Shown here in pieces: positions 47,201 through 57,889 of a stretch of 63,437 nt of DNA. The position numbers and the translations under genes are program-made. The notes beneath the pieces are model-generated. The model was not told the origin of the DNA and ran no database searches. It saw only the letters and a list, made by a program, of their open reading frames with translations. How positions within the stretch are numbered: the first letter of the stretch is position 1; the number at the start of each line of letters is the position of its first letter. The DNA comes from Ophiothrix spiculata (lineage: Eukaryota; Echinodermata; Ophiuroidea; Amphilepidida; Ophiotrichidae). The stretch is from assembly GCA_000969725.1 (NCBI GenBank), contig JXSR01S033090.1; one strand, given 5' to 3'.

Positions 47201-50200
47201 ACTGACTTTTCCAACTGTTTTAGGTCTTAGATCTCAAGTGTGTGTAAAAGTGCATAAATCAGGGATGTGAATACTCATTACAAATGTATGCATTAAAGCT
47301 TGCACAACAAGGGTCTGGGTTGGGGTCTTGCCTTAGTCAGCAATGGGGTCCGCGGCCAATTTCAATAATATTAAAATGGCACCAATAACAGATCACAAGA
47401 CCGAAACGCATCATCAATAAACTTATGACCACCCCTAGACCCTTACAAAGTGTTTTCGTTTTTACCTGTGTAAAATTCCTATACCAAAGTACTCTTACAA
47501 AGGGTTTTTACATCTTTTAAAATCCATAGCTAGCATTGATCAGTGAAGTCTGTCTTAGGAAGACCAGGAAGCTTCGGCAATTTGAAATTATCATCTAACA
47601 ATTTTCAGCACACAGAAATTATTTTTGTCCTACAATGCATGATTCAAATATATCTAGGTCTATAAATTACCTCATACAGCATTGAGAGTTAGCACTTGAA
47701 TTTCAGCTTAACCTTAAAGATGCAATTCACAATTATGATGAGATTAAAGCCTCAATTGTTTTGGGCCTAAATAAACAGTACAACATAAATGCATGCTGAA
47801 AATTTCACTCTATTCAGATCATTCATTTTCAAGTTATGAGCTTTTCAGTCTTTTAAAAATAGGCTGCTGTGTTGTAATTACTATCGAGGCCATTAGAAAA
47901 TGCCACTTTTTCTTGTTTTTTAAAAAAAATGCAAGCACTCTTGCAAGAAAGATTTGGGTCCAGCCAAGGATTCATATTAGTAAAAAAAATTGATAGAGGT
48001 GACCTTGAGGATGAAATGTGGATCGTGAATTGCCCCTTTAAATATCTAATGTTAAATTTTAAATGATAACCTTTATTTCTTTTGTGTTTTGACCTTTATC
48101 ATGGCTTACCTCTGTTGATATGAATGTAGGTCTGAGATATAGTGTGCTACTTGTAGAATAAGGTACCCACTCTTTATCCACACTCACAAGTTTGGTTATA
48201 CATTTTAAAAGTTCTTCTTTGTTAAAAGTCTGAGGAAAAACGTAACAAAATAACATGACTTAAATTTTCAACAAGATATACTCTATAAACCTTGAAGTAT
48301 GCAGTAAGCAGGCGATTAAGGTACAAATTACAATACGACCATACATATTTTTCGAATCATAACCACGTACCAAATCTTGCTGAATATTCAAATGAACTTA
48401 TGTTCAATGTTTGTCTGTGTGGTAGTAACAAAATTAACCAAATAATACCGAAATCATGAATAATTCATGTAGGCCTACAGAAATAATACAGAGTGATTTT
48501 GTCTTAATCAATCGTAATCACTCATTACTAGTTTCTTACCTAGTACAAAACTATGAGTTCACAATGTTGTAGAGCACAAGGGATATGCTATGGATCTTGT
48601 AGCAGAGTCTGATTGCTTATGACATAATGACATATGGTGATCTATTTCTTTTTTACATTTATGTTTAAATCATGCATTTACTTTCTGAAATTAAGCGTAA
48701 AATCATAACCATATGTTCATCTATATTTTATATCATATCATGATTTACATGCAATATTTTGTACTCTAAATCAGCGTTACTCAAATGGCGGGGGCACACG
48801 CCAAATATGGTAAATTGGAAGAGCTTGAGTGGTGCATCAGTAACCAGATGATTAAAAAGCAAAATCATGAAAAAAAGTGTAGCTGGCATAAGGAACACAT
48901 AAAAATATTTTTTACGATATCATTATGTTAAAAATCGAGTCTCATCACTGCCTCGTAACAAGATTCAGAAATGACAGGCTTGCGCGTGCAAGATGTAAAC
49001 AAGCCTAGTAGGCCTATCAAGTGTAAAGTAATTGCATAATTTATGATATATCAAATTTTATATCCAAGGTATTTTGTCCCATTAATTTTGTATTATGATC
49101 ATTTGTTTCTAGAATATGTTAGGCCAAAAAAAGAACTCTGTCTCAGCTTACTTAAGGTCGAAACCCTAAGCGCTATGTGGTTTTTTTGTTTTGTTTTGTT
49201 TTGTTTTAGTAAAATAGGGCTACGTGGATGCGGAAATACCCCCTAATTTTTTTTTTCATTTTTCGGCCTCTATTCTTTTTTTCGCAGCCGTTTATTTAAC
49301 TTTTTTTTCAGTAGTAGGAAAAAAAGATGGGGACAAAATGAAATCTCTCAAAAACCTTTAAAAAAGAACTGCGCTAAATTTGGATTTTTAAAAGCTATGC
49401 GCACGGGAAGCTGAGACAGACTATTTTTTTTCTTTGGCCTTATAGTGCCATAAAAATGAATGTTACTTTTAAAATAATGCAAATAACCGTCATTTTTCAG
49501 CAAGGAAGGTACATAATGGACAGGCCTACACTGCTCATTTCACATGTTTTTAATACAGAAAGTATCAGTCTTGATCTTCTTGCAGACTTGCCTATTATTA
49601 TTCTGACTTCTTACAGCATAACTTATTTCTCAGAAATATTGTCAACTTGGATAAATTCTCACATCATACCGGTGTAGTAGGAATGTTAATCCCCCGTTCA
49701 TACTATCCAGGTTGTACAGTTACGTATAGGCTAACAACTCTCACCCAACATTAGTTTCACAATTTATTCCATTATGGTCTATAGAAGGCGGACTTCCGGG
49801 GTCCTAAGATTACTTTTTCACCGGCTTTCTGAAGCTCATTTAATTGTCTTAAAAACCCTAAATATCAGCTTCTGGGAGCTCCGTGCTCAGTTAAAATTGG
49901 TGGATCAAAATAGCTTCGCTTGTATTTAAAAGCTAATTCGGCAATTAAAACCAAATGATTGGTCGACGACAAAGGATTTTGTCTACCGGAGCTCCAAGGC
50001 AGCCCCGGGACTCCACACCATGGGTGGCGTATTTTAAATCCACCAGATTTGAATTTGGCACTTTCAGAAATCTAATTGAGGAACCTGCTGAAGACCTACA
50101 TAAACAGAACTTGAATGATTGATATGAAATAGGCCTACTGATCATCTTTTTAGTCCAATAGTAAAATAACTAATTTGTCAGATTTTAACAGTACTATTTC

Positions 50201-53200
50201 ACTAGATTTGTGCAATGGACAATTTGATCTCATAATATATTTATGGGGGGGGGGTAACTTTTTAAATACCCTACCATTTTATTAGGGTTAGGATTAAGGT
50301 TGGATTTACGGCTAGGATCAAGGTAAAATTAGGGTTAGGTTTGGGATTAGGGTCAAGGTTAAGGATAGGGTTAGGATTAGGCATTAGGATTAGAATGGTA
50401 GGGTATTTATATTGTTTTTAATTCCACTCCAACATAAATTCAAGACAGCTGATATCATTTGCCATTTTGATACCATTACACCTCCATTTGCATATATGGT
50501 CTATGCAGTGTGCAGTGTTAATATGTGTTTTCAACATTGTGTGTATAAGGGCACGGCTAGGATTCACCAATTCATTGGCACAGGTAAATTAGTACAATGA
50601 CCAAACATAATTGATTAACAATAAAAAAACATCAGAGTTTTCAAAATAGTGATGGTGGAATTTATAAATAAGGAATGATATCAAACAAATACTCCCCCAT
50701 TGAAAGTTTGATTATCCCATTCCTGACAGCTTGAGAAATGGAATAATCCTGGGGGGTAACTGGGTTTTCAGACCGGTTAACCACTCACATTACCAAAAAG
50801 GTGAGACCTGGACAGGTCTCGAAACTAGTAATATAGGGTATCAAAATCAACCTGATACTCTGAGAGTCTCACATAGGGTATCAAATTTGTCTTTTCAGTC
50901 CCTGATAGGGTATCAAACTAAGAAAGAATTGCTAAATTAATGACAATGGTGTCTTAAATTGCCGATAAAAGTGTTCAAATACCTAGAAACACTTCTTAAA
51001 AGTGTTCAAATGGTGTACATATACATTTTACCTATGGTGTCTTGTTATAATTATTTTGTCACATTTGCGTACAATCTCAGATAGGGTATTCATTTGAATA
51101 GGTATGGTCTCAGATAGGGTATCCATTCGAACAGATATATGGTAGATTTATGGTCTCAGATAGGGTATCATTTCACTCATTTTTGCCAATTTTTGGTGTC
51201 ATATAGGGTCACTTACGGAACTCGCAGAACTCGGGTGGTTACCCAGACACAAATATCAGTTACCTCCCGGGGGAATAATCAAACTTTCCATTTGGGATGG
51301 TATATTTCTCCCATCACAATCATTTATATTATTTAAAACATCTACAATTATCCACAACTTACTGGCAAAGCACATCTTTCAGCAGACGTATGCATACGAT
51401 CCATATTAGCCATAGGACGAAATAATCGGATTTTGTCATCAACACCGCGATAAGCTTTCATTCCTTCAAACAACTGCAGGGAAAAACAAATAACATCAAA
51501 TTGTATGTTATTTCAAGATAATTCTATTTCAAGTTTAGTATGAGTATATACAGACCACACGTGTAAGACTGTCACCAATTCACTTTTAAGTTTGATTTCT
51601 TCCTCTTATATCTAACTGTTTATTTGACTTGTACGCATGTTTTGAAACAAAAGTTTGTACTCATAGTAAAATACTCAAATGTGTGAACATGATTCCCTCT
51701 TTTAAGCTGGTTTGGTTTCAATATATTTCTTTAGTTCAGTTAACCATCAAATCACACAAAATCCCCAGGTGTAAACAGTGCTTAGTCACCAAACCTCACA
51801 AAACATTGCCTGCATTTGATTACCAGGTTTTGTGAGGTACAATAGTGTTAGGGTTATGGCAACATTCTAGCTATTTTGTTTTGGTTAAATTTCTAGAAAG
51901 TGTTAAATTCTAATGTTGGATCTACAGACTCCACATGAACCCCTTGATGGACTTCCTCATTGGCCAAATACAGATGTCCCAAAGACCTTGGGAACAATTT
52001 TAAAGTGTTAATCTTGTAACACATTTAGTTTTGTCTGATTAGTATTGAGTCACCAAAGTTATCACTTCAGAATGCACTTGTCTGTATTTCACTCTTGACA
52101 CACATTTTCTTCTATCCCATTTTTCTTAATGTCTGCTTTAAAATTGTGTATTTGTTACATGTATTTGTGACACATTACATCAAAAGGAACATATTGTCTA
52201 CATTTAACAATCCGATTTTCATGTCATTTGAAAAGGAATTATATAACCTTTAAAATGATATTTTGCTTGTGAAAAATTGAAGTTCGGACTTTGCGAGTTA
52301 TGATGAATAGTGTCAATAATGTTCTTGTTATTTTTCTTTAAAATTTGCAAGTTTAATTTGCATATCTCCAAATTTGTATGACTGACAACCTCTATCTTTT
52401 GATGCACGGCATCACATATGTCTAGATAATATAGGTCACACATAATGATATGCTTCAACTACATTTCAGCAAATGCAAAATCACTTTTTTCCTTGTTCAA
52501 TTGTATTCAATGACAACAACAGGGGTAATTTTAATCTATGACATAGACTAAATCTTGAATGATATTGTTTAATTGATTTAATAGTACTATTTGCTTTGTT
52601 GTTTTTTAAAATAAAAGTATGTTAGACAATCATTATGACTTTTAAAATGATAATTCAAGTATTATTGTAACAGTATTATTATATTATAAGAAGATTAAGG
52701 AATAAGGACCAGAGTTCCACTGAGTTACCATTAATTCATGTTAATAAATTAATAAAGAATATTGAATAACTTGGAGCAAAAAGCAATTATTTTAACCAAG
52801 TTCATCTATAGGCTCAGTTTTACAGAGGTCATAAACAGTTTTTAAAGCAATTAAATCATCTTATCTATTTTACATGTTTACATGTTATAATTAATTTACT
52901 TAAGTGATCAAACCATAAATATAAATTCACAAACCATAAATTGATCAAACCATAAAATGGACTTGTTTTAATCAAAGCATGTGGTTTTTTTTTAGTTTGT
53001 TCTATCTTTATTCTGGCATACTCTTTCAATACAAATGTACTGGTCTCCCAAGAGGTCCAGAGAAAAATTACATGCACATATATAAATTATTTACAAAGAA
53101 TAATATTTACACAAATATAAATGTTTCTATATTTAAATGAAAAGAAACAAAATATACAAATAGTCAATGAATGCAATTTACTTAGAAACAACATTTCTAA

Positions 53201-56200
53201 ATTCATTTAAACTCATATTCAAAAAATTGGAGCGAATATCAGCTGGGAGTTTGTTCCAAAGAGAAGCAGCTCTATAGTGGAATGTTCTTCTACCAGCAGC
53301 AATGGTAATTCATACTAATATATTGATCAAACATATATCAATTATCATAACTTTACAAGTATACAATATATTTACAAACTATATAGAGCTATAAAACTTG
53401 TTGGTTGGTTGGTTGGTTGAGCTTTACCATGCATGGTTAAATCTATCTGTATCATTTGTATAATTTGCTGAATAATTCCAAGTAGCAATATGTTTCAAAA
53501 TAATGCTATCAAAATGGTGAATATAATGGAAAGAACTTAAGGTGATCAGATTCAGTGACAAAGTCAACACTGTTTTCTACTTTGAATGATTAACATCACC
53601 TAAATATGGCAGTTCTAAAGTTTGATTTGCATAACTGACATTGCAAGCAGTGGTGAAGCAAGAGCTGTGACAGAAAATCTGTCCCTCTCTTGCCCCCCAC
53701 ATGAAATTGAGGGGAAAAATAGCGAGAAAAATTGAGAGCAACTTATTAAGAGGAAAAATCAATGTCGCAATAGGTCATTTTTGCCAATTTGTTTACGGCA
53801 AAAATGCCCTTTTACCCAATTTTTGGCAAAAAATGCATTTTGTCCATTTTTGGCAAAAAAACACTCATAAAAAAGGGTGAAAAAAGGCTCAAGGTGACAG
53901 CGCTGGTGCTCAACCAATTAATAACTTCTCTGTACAATACATCAATAAATCTTACCTCCAAGGCATAATGTAGTGAAGATGCCGCTGGATGCAATGAAAG
54001 ATTAGCAAATGGTCGAATCTGTGGTTTTGCCCATCCGCCAGCACTGTTCCATTCTATAGTTAGCATGTGATCGGTGAATTCCTTTCCAAAGACCAATTTA
54101 TCTGGGTCTGGTCTATGCTTCAGATCTTGAGATAAGTTGATTTCAATATCATCATACTTTAAACAAATAAAAATAAATATGTGATAATTTTAGTTGAAAT
54201 GTTTTCCTTTTCAAATTGTTCAATTTTACAATTGTTACTACACTCTTTACAATGCACATCGATTCTTGAAGTTTCAGATCATTAATATGCTCAATTGATG
54301 TATATTTTTGGGAACAAATGTAATAATTAGACAATAATAACTGTGCACCATCTTTTTTAAAGGCTATTGAAAGAAAAAAATACCGAGGTCCAAAACAATC
54401 ACCGACAAATTCACACAATGACCGAAAAATAGATGTAGCAAAGTTATTACTGTCATTAATAACCGCTCTTTCAACATTTTAAATGCCTTTTATGTATAAT
54501 TTTATGAAGAAATACTTTATTAAACTTATTTCTTATTTAAAGGTCTACTTATCCTTATAAGTGAATTTCGATTAGTCCAGGCATGACAATCATTGTGAAA
54601 TATGATGTGTGGGGTGCATACGCGCACTAGAATGGTGTTTTATGAGAAAACGCATTCAGCGCTAATGACATCAAATACGCGGGTCATTATAAGAAGTCAT
54701 TGTTACCTGATAATGACCGTGCAGTCCGGTTTGCGTAAAAGTAGAAAATAATCTTATTAGATTGGATCGCACTATTGCGCAGGTTAGTAATTGATAATAA
54801 AAAATACAATTGATATAAAAAAGACTAAATCCCAATTTTATGAGAGTTTCACTAATGAAAGAACAATTTCAACTTTTACAAATGTAAATATAACCTAAAT
54901 ACTCAAAGTCGGCATTCGGTCAAAAAAAATCATGAATCAGTAAAATGTTAAGCTTTGATAATTTCTTGTTCATGAATAAATAGTGTTGTACAATATACTT
55001 ACCTTGAATGTTTCCGCAGATGAATAAGAATTACAAAGTATCCTCCTGCTAAGAGCTTGACCCTGAGAATGGAAAATTAAAAAATATATAGTAGTGGAAT
55101 AAATGAGATAGCGCAGTTTTTTGTGCCAATGAACAAAAATTGAATAGTGCAAAAAATACCCTGTAAATTTACATCAACGTTTACTAAAACTTCTTATTTT
55201 AGTTCAAATTTGATGTTATTTAAAACATTCAACTAATTGTTATTGTTTCAAATATATTTCAAGACACAAATATGAAAATATGAAAGCAGCCACCACCACC
55301 AATCCATGAGATATGATCAAGCACAAGGCATCAACAATCCACAGGAAGGAAACATATTGTAGGCTTACCCCTAAATCTCCATTCTTGTACAAAACAGACC
55401 AAAGAATCTGCTTCTAAGACACTTGTCAGACCTTTGGTTGAATATTCATCGTCAGTATGGGACCCTCATACCAAAGTGCGTATCAACAAAATCGAAATGA
55501 TACAATGCCGAGCAGCTCGCTTCGTGACAAATGATTATCAATCCAAAGAAACTGGATGCATGTCTGCCATGCTCAAAGAACTGAACTGGGAGACCCTTGA
55601 ATCAAGAAGAAAGGCAAGGCATCTTATCATATTCCACAAAGGCATCACAGGTCACCTATCCCTACCTGTCGGAGAGCTCCTTCAGCCATCAACCCGTCCA
55701 ACACGGCAAAACAACTCCAAAGCATTTACTACAATAGCAGTAACAAAGGATTGTTATCTTCACCCCTTCTTTGTACGAACTGTTAAAGACTGGAACATTT
55801 CACCAGAATCAATTGCAACAATAGACAATCCAGATCAATTTAAACAAGCACTAAGCAACTACATGAGCACTAAACAAGACTAACGACATCTACGAGCTCA
55901 CACCCCTGACCGTTTGACTCCCAAGGAGTGTTGGCCAGTATTCCAAGCAGAAGAAGCAAATTAGCGATGGTGCGGACATTACACACTGTACAGTTTTGTT
56001 GAGAAAGACAGCTGGCTCTCAATTTTCATGTTCGTGTTCAAATTTTTTTTTAAACAGTAACAAAATAATAATAATTGTAAAGATAAAAGACAAAAGATAC
56101 CATTGAAACAGCACTACAGTGGACTTTCCTGATACATTTGACAGTGAGGTAAAAATTTGTTGTCTTCGTCATTTTAGTTTAGCATCCATGACAGATTCAA

Positions 56201-57364
56201 AGTTTGAAAAATGTGATTTTTCCTTAACAGGTTTACAAAGACTACAATACAAATAAGAGCAGGTCTTATATTCAAGCAAGTGCTTTGGTTACAACATCTA
56301 CAACTGATCTGTTATTAAGTTGTTTCATAAATATCAAAGTGCCGAGTCAAAGCATCATAAATTGTGTCATATGGGTACATAGATCCGCATGACAAACATC
56401 TTGCCAGTGGAGGAAATGATTAACCATGCCACATGTACATGTAGTCATCGAGTAAATAAACATCATGTGAGAAACAACAATCAGGGAATTATTAGTTTAT
56501 ATACACCCCGTAGAAACTGAATAAAATATGAGTAAACATATCCTGTCAATTTCTGCCCGATGGGGATTTATGCTAACAGTCAAATTATAAATTTGTTTTA
56601 AAATTTAAGGCATAAGCAGTGCAAATTTATGAAAAGCTCAATTAAAACTAGATTTCTGTGAAATTCATCTATTGACTTGTACATTGTACATAATTTAATC
56701 ACTACAATATTGACACAGTTATCTAGAGCTATCTAGGTACTTATCACTCTGTATTTACACAGGAAATGTGTACAGACCACATCCTCCGGTACTCAACCAA
56801 TCACAATCAAGAACAAGGACAACGCCTTCTCTTTCCTCATGTACATAAACCCAAAATCCTGATCCTGGCAGTAACATTGTTGATTTTGTAGAATTCTTAC
56901 TAGTTTGTACTATATATTTCTTTTCCACTTGTACACAAACATACACGTTGTAATGTTTTTGTACTATGCTTCCACTTCCAATCAAAATTAAAACCATGAA
57001 ATTGGTCAAGTATTAAGTGAGCGAAACATGGAAATGGCCAAGTAAATTTTTCATGAATCATGACATGAGCGAGATTCCTTTTTTGTTGTGGAAGTTGAAC
57101 CATGTAAATCCAATTTTGATTTCACATAATGTTATAAAATTAAATTTTATATATCTCTGATTCATGAATTAACGAGCTACTGGTCTTATTAAATACTGTG
57201 AAAAACTATAAAAACAGAGCTCAAGAAAAGTGAACGATCATGTTAAAGCTGTTGAATTTTGATCCGTTCACCTCAGATTTGATACCGGCATTTTAAAGTG
57301 CAAAATACAGTATATTTACCTGTTTCAGAGTTGATCTCATGTGTCTGGCGAATAAAACGGACAT
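35241..57364 (-). CDS. BCAT: branched-chain-amino-acid aminotransferase, probably mitochondrial
   Basis: PLP fold-type IV enzyme that transfers the amino group of Leu, Ile and Val to 2-oxoglutarate. Eleven coding exons in gene order: 57364-57320, 55062-55003, 54156-53956, 51473-51363, 48229-48110, 45042-44882, 43821-43679, 38278-38193, 36877-36809, 35895-35749, 35282-35241; all GT-AG, frame kept throughout, 394 residues (human BCAT2 has 392). Residues 1-35 ([15 protein letters not shown] onward) are basic and hydroxylated, fitting a mitochondrial transit peptide, and an in-frame TAA precedes the ATG. Landmarks: [26 protein letters not shown] (exon 3/4 join), [26 protein letters not shown] with the PLP lysine K230, [45 protein letters not shown] with the redox CXXC pair C343/C346, and C-terminus [10 protein letters not shown]230 and the CXXC sit one residue from their places in human BCAT2 precursor. 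Residue 233, made by the split codon across intron 6, reads Cys where the family normally has Gly. Confidence 0.97.
35935..36027 (-). pseudogene. decayed tandem copy of aminotransferase exon 10
   Basis: On the minus strand this intron-9 sequence repeats exon 10 (35749-35895) about 132 bp upstream of it: a pyrimidine-poor TTTTATTGTAG in place of the acceptor, then ATGTTTGGTGCAGGTACAGC (MFGAGTA), a diverged stretch matching [11 protein letters not shown], and ACTGGATGGATCCC matching GDWMDIP. The stop before the methionine, frame slippage after the GTAC block and loss of the CXXC show it is dead. It probably arose by a local tandem duplication of the exon. Confidence 0.8.
36151..36266. repeat. 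perfect 58-bp tandem duplication
   Basis: CTCTCAATTGACGATACTTT and the following GCAATCTTGCAAG recur with a period of 58 bp (36151-36208, 36209-36266) without visible change. A recent duplication in intron 9 of the aminotransferase gene. Confidence 0.85.
36375..36725 (-). mobile_element. CR1-like LINE reverse transcriptase fragment in intron 9
   Basis: Minus-strand translation gives motif [21 protein letters not shown], then [15 protein letters not shown], motif [13 protein letters not shown] and motif [12 protein letters not shown] followed by [13 protein letters not shown]. The motifs lie in more than one frame. A CPQGTK-type motif B is typical of CR1/Rex-like LINEs. It has neither 5' nor 3' part, and ends at a junction with another repeat near 36375. 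Confidence 0.8.
37062..37210 (+). repeat. tRNA-Lys-like SINE
   Basis: CCGTTGGCCAAGCGGTTACA (A box), AGTTTTAATCC at the anticodon position, and GGTTCGAATCCCAG (B box), then a body with AAAGGCCCAAC and GTCAGAATCTCGGGGCC. The acceptor stem does not pair, so this is a SINE head rather than a tRNA gene. In intron 8 of the aminotransferase gene. Confidence 0.6.
37555..38073. repeat. 85-bp tandem pair, first copy split by a MITE
   Basis: Unit B at 37989-38073 (GCATTTTGTTTCTCATACAC through GAAGATTTCCAAA) is uninterrupted. Unit A is the same sequence in two parts, 37555-37580 and 37930-37988, with the MITE 37581-37927 and one TA between. Unit B therefore preserves the pre-insertion site CACACCATATCTG. 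Confidence 0.85.
37581..37927. mobile_element. TA-flanked MITE with an empty-site neighbour
   Basis: Ends CCGTATTGTTTCTATTAATC and GGCATTTATTAGGAACAATA then CGG are inverted repeats; AATAAACGCCCAT and CCATGGGCATTTATT also match. TA at 37579-37580 and 37928-37929. A Tc1/mariner-type non-autonomous element in intron 7, inserted into a tandem repeat whose sister copy is intact. Confidence 0.85.
39345..39670. mobile_element. MITE family K, copy 3, left-truncated
   Basis: Aligns from ATTGCAAAGTTACATCAAAA to the end CCTTAAGGTACCTTTCGATA then TATGACGGGTCACA. The left about 90 bp are missing and replaced by GGCGGGTA-rich repeat sequence (about 39130-39215). Confidence 0.8.
40338..40661. mobile_element. 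MITE with CAGGGTTC...GAACCCTG ends
   Basis: CAGGGTTCCAAG at the left and TGAGAACCCTG at the right. The interior repeats TTCCCTGACT / TCCCTGATTT in several places. Flanks are TGTTGAT and TTGATGC; an 8-bp duplication with one mismatch is possible if the right border is shifted by 3 bp, so hAT is likely but not proven. Confidence 0.6.
41202..42118. mobile_element. foldback element with 280-300-bp arms
   Basis: Left arm from GTATGTAACTAAAGACTCCA through GTGCGCCAATACGGTA and ACCCTCGAGGTC to TTAGTCACTG (about 41500). The right arm, about 41838-42118, is its complement. The centre of about 340 bp is unpaired. No transposase. In intron 7 of the aminotransferase gene. Confidence 0.85.
42592..42945. 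mobile_element. MITE with TAAGGCCAAAAA ends and GGTCGGTCGG blocks
   Basis: AAGGCCAAAAAAAAAATATT then GTTTGTTTGCCCTCC pairs with the right end GGAGGGCAAACAAACAATTT then TTTTTTTGGCCTAA. Subterminal GGTCGGTCGGTCGG and AGGGTCGGTCGCGG are also present. A diverged relative lies near 10620-10880, and the outer ends resemble those of 49120-49442. Confidence 0.8.
43109..43539. mobile_element. hAT-like MITE family G (GGGTATCAAA repeats), copy 1
   Basis: Ends TCCCAGGGGGTAAAC and GGTTACCTCCCCCTG, flanked by CTTTGCAG (43101-43108) and GTTTGCAG (43540-43547), an 8-bp duplication with one mismatch. The interior has ATAGGGTATCA repeated about seven times and AGGTGAGACCTGGACAGGTC, as in 50749-51272. It lies in intron 7, about 140 bp from exon 7. 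Confidence 0.8.
44395..44806. mobile_element. MITE family K, copy 4
   Basis: TGTGACCCATCATATCGAAA at the left and GGTACCTTTCGATATGACGG then GTCACA at the right: a full-length inverted-end copy in intron 6, 75 bp downstream of exon 6. Confidence 0.88.
45098..46445. mobile_element. long TIR element of 1.35 kb, non-autonomous
   Basis: CGGTTACCAAAAAATAAGTT then CCCCACTTGGATGACCAGAC pairs with the right end GTCTGGTCATCTATGGGGGG then AACTTATTTTTTGGTGACCG. Weaker pairing continues inward (GCATAAAACACGTTTTCG with TTTTATGCAAAAG-type sequence). TA at the left border (45096-45097); TT at the right may be a changed TA. No transposase frame. In intron 5. Confidence 0.75.
46468..46916. mobile_element. full foldback MITE flanked by TA
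   Basis: CACAGTTGCTCATTAAGTTG pairs with CAACTTTATGAGCAACCGTG. TA lies on both borders. The arms pair almost to the centre (GTACTGGTAAAGGGGCAACA with the complement of TGTTGCCCCCTTACCAGTAC). It starts 22 bp from the preceding element. Confidence 0.85.
47714..48041. mobile_element. MITE with possible TTAA target
   Basis: TTAAAGATGCAATTCACAAT and CGTGAATTGCCCCTTTAA are inverted, with TTAA at each outer edge, which would fit a piggyBac-type target. It ends 69 bp from exon 5 of the aminotransferase gene. Confidence 0.6.
49120..49442. mobile_element. MITE with TTAGGCCAAAAA ends
   Basis: TTAGGCCAAAAAAAGAACTC then TGTCTCAGCTT pairs with the right end AAGCTGAGACAGACTATTTT then CTTTGGCCTTA. The interior has a (TTTTG)n run. 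In intron 4. Confidence 0.8.
50264..50408. repeat. telomere-like G-rich repeat inside a short inverted repeat
   Basis: AAATACCCTACCATT (50264-50278) and AATGGTAGGGTATTT (50394-50408) bracket about 110 bp of TTAGGG, TTAGGAT, TTAGGTTTGGG and AAGGTTA variants. Degenerate TTAGGG units on one strand with foldback ends suggest a small element that captured or evolved a telomere-like core. In intron 4. Confidence 0.75.
50699..51300. repeat. hairpin interrupted by a hAT-like MITE
   Basis: The sequence before and after the MITE, GAAAGTTTGATTATCCCATT and AATGG-AATAATCAAACTTTC, is reverse complementary with a loop of about 15 nt (CCTGACAGCTTGAGA). Leaving out the insertion and one target copy gives a single clean stem of about 20 bp, so an existing hairpin was hit by the transposon. 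Confidence 0.7.
50749..51272. mobile_element. hAT-like MITE family G, copy 2, 8-bp target duplication
   Basis: Ends CTGGGGGGTAAC and GTTACCTCCCGGGG, flanked by exact GAATAATC at 50741-50748 and 51273-51280. Interior ATAGGGTATCA repeats and AGGTGAGACCTGGACAGGTC as in 43109-43539. In intron 4, 90 bp from exon 4. Confidence 0.82.
52984..53306 (-). mobile_element. 3' end of a LINE with poly(A)
   Basis: On the minus strand [20 protein letters not shown] then PADIRS, ending in TAA at 53180-53178, is the usual C-terminus of CR1/L2-like ORF2. It is followed by about 190 bp of 3' tail with TCTCTGGACCTCTTGGGAGA, AATAAA and a terminal A run (52985-52993 as T). 5' truncated. In intron 3. Confidence 0.8.
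53400..53422. repeat. (TTGG)n microsatellite
   Basis: Five TTGG/GTTGG units, GTTGGTTGGTTGGTTGAG. Confidence 0.85.
55395..55975 (+). mobile_element. LINE ORF2 C-terminal fragment
   Basis: Reads [47 protein letters not shown], then [20 protein letters not shown] and [11 protein letters not shown] to a stop at 55881-55883. This is the thumb and tail region of a Jockey/CR1-like reverse transcriptase protein. It is 5' truncated, with about 90 bp of 3' tail. Opposite in strand to the host gene, in its intron 1. A different family from 11343-12595 by sequence. Confidence 0.8.
55976..57319. other. remainder of aminotransferase intron 1
   Basis: AT-rich intron sequence with no element ends or exon that I can support; the short minus-strand frames near 56755-57103 lack homology. 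Confidence 0.4.
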
Positions 57365-57889
57365 TTTCCACTTGAATTATTGCAGAATCTTAACAATTTA
57401 TGTTGTCTGATTCCACTGAAAGCAGAATTTAATCCGATCACTTTCACTCTCTGCTGCTCAAATACAATCTTTGACAGCATAATCTCTTTCATGAACATAC
57501 ACTATTTCAACTGTAATGTTTTTCAATGTAGCATGGTGGTTGTATGACTGTAGCAGCGACTGCATTTCGTGCATTGATTCAAGGGGGTACAGACATCATT
57601 TGTCCAGGACTGCGTTTTTATTGAAATAGTGTAAACTTGAAATAAAACACAAACCCACAATAAATCACACCCTCTTTAGTGAGGAGAGGAGAGGGGCGAC
57701 AGGGGGGTGGAAGTTGCCACCGGACTTGCCACAGGTGCTACCTCTGGGGTGCAAAGTCGTCACTACATAGCCTAAGTTAAGTAGTGAATCAAGTTTTTAC
57801 ACTAGGCCTGAACTTCAAGACCAAACTTTATGATTCTAATTTTTAACACCAGAAGAACCACCAGAAGGTGTTTATCTTAACTTGGCATA
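57365..57889. other. 5' flank of the aminotransferase gene
   Basis: The 5' untranslated region and core promoter should be here. No convincing TATA box is visible. 57676-57760 is a purine-rich, GC-richer patch (AGTGAGGAGAGGAGAGGGGC) that stands out in otherwise AT-rich DNA. Confidence 0.35.
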
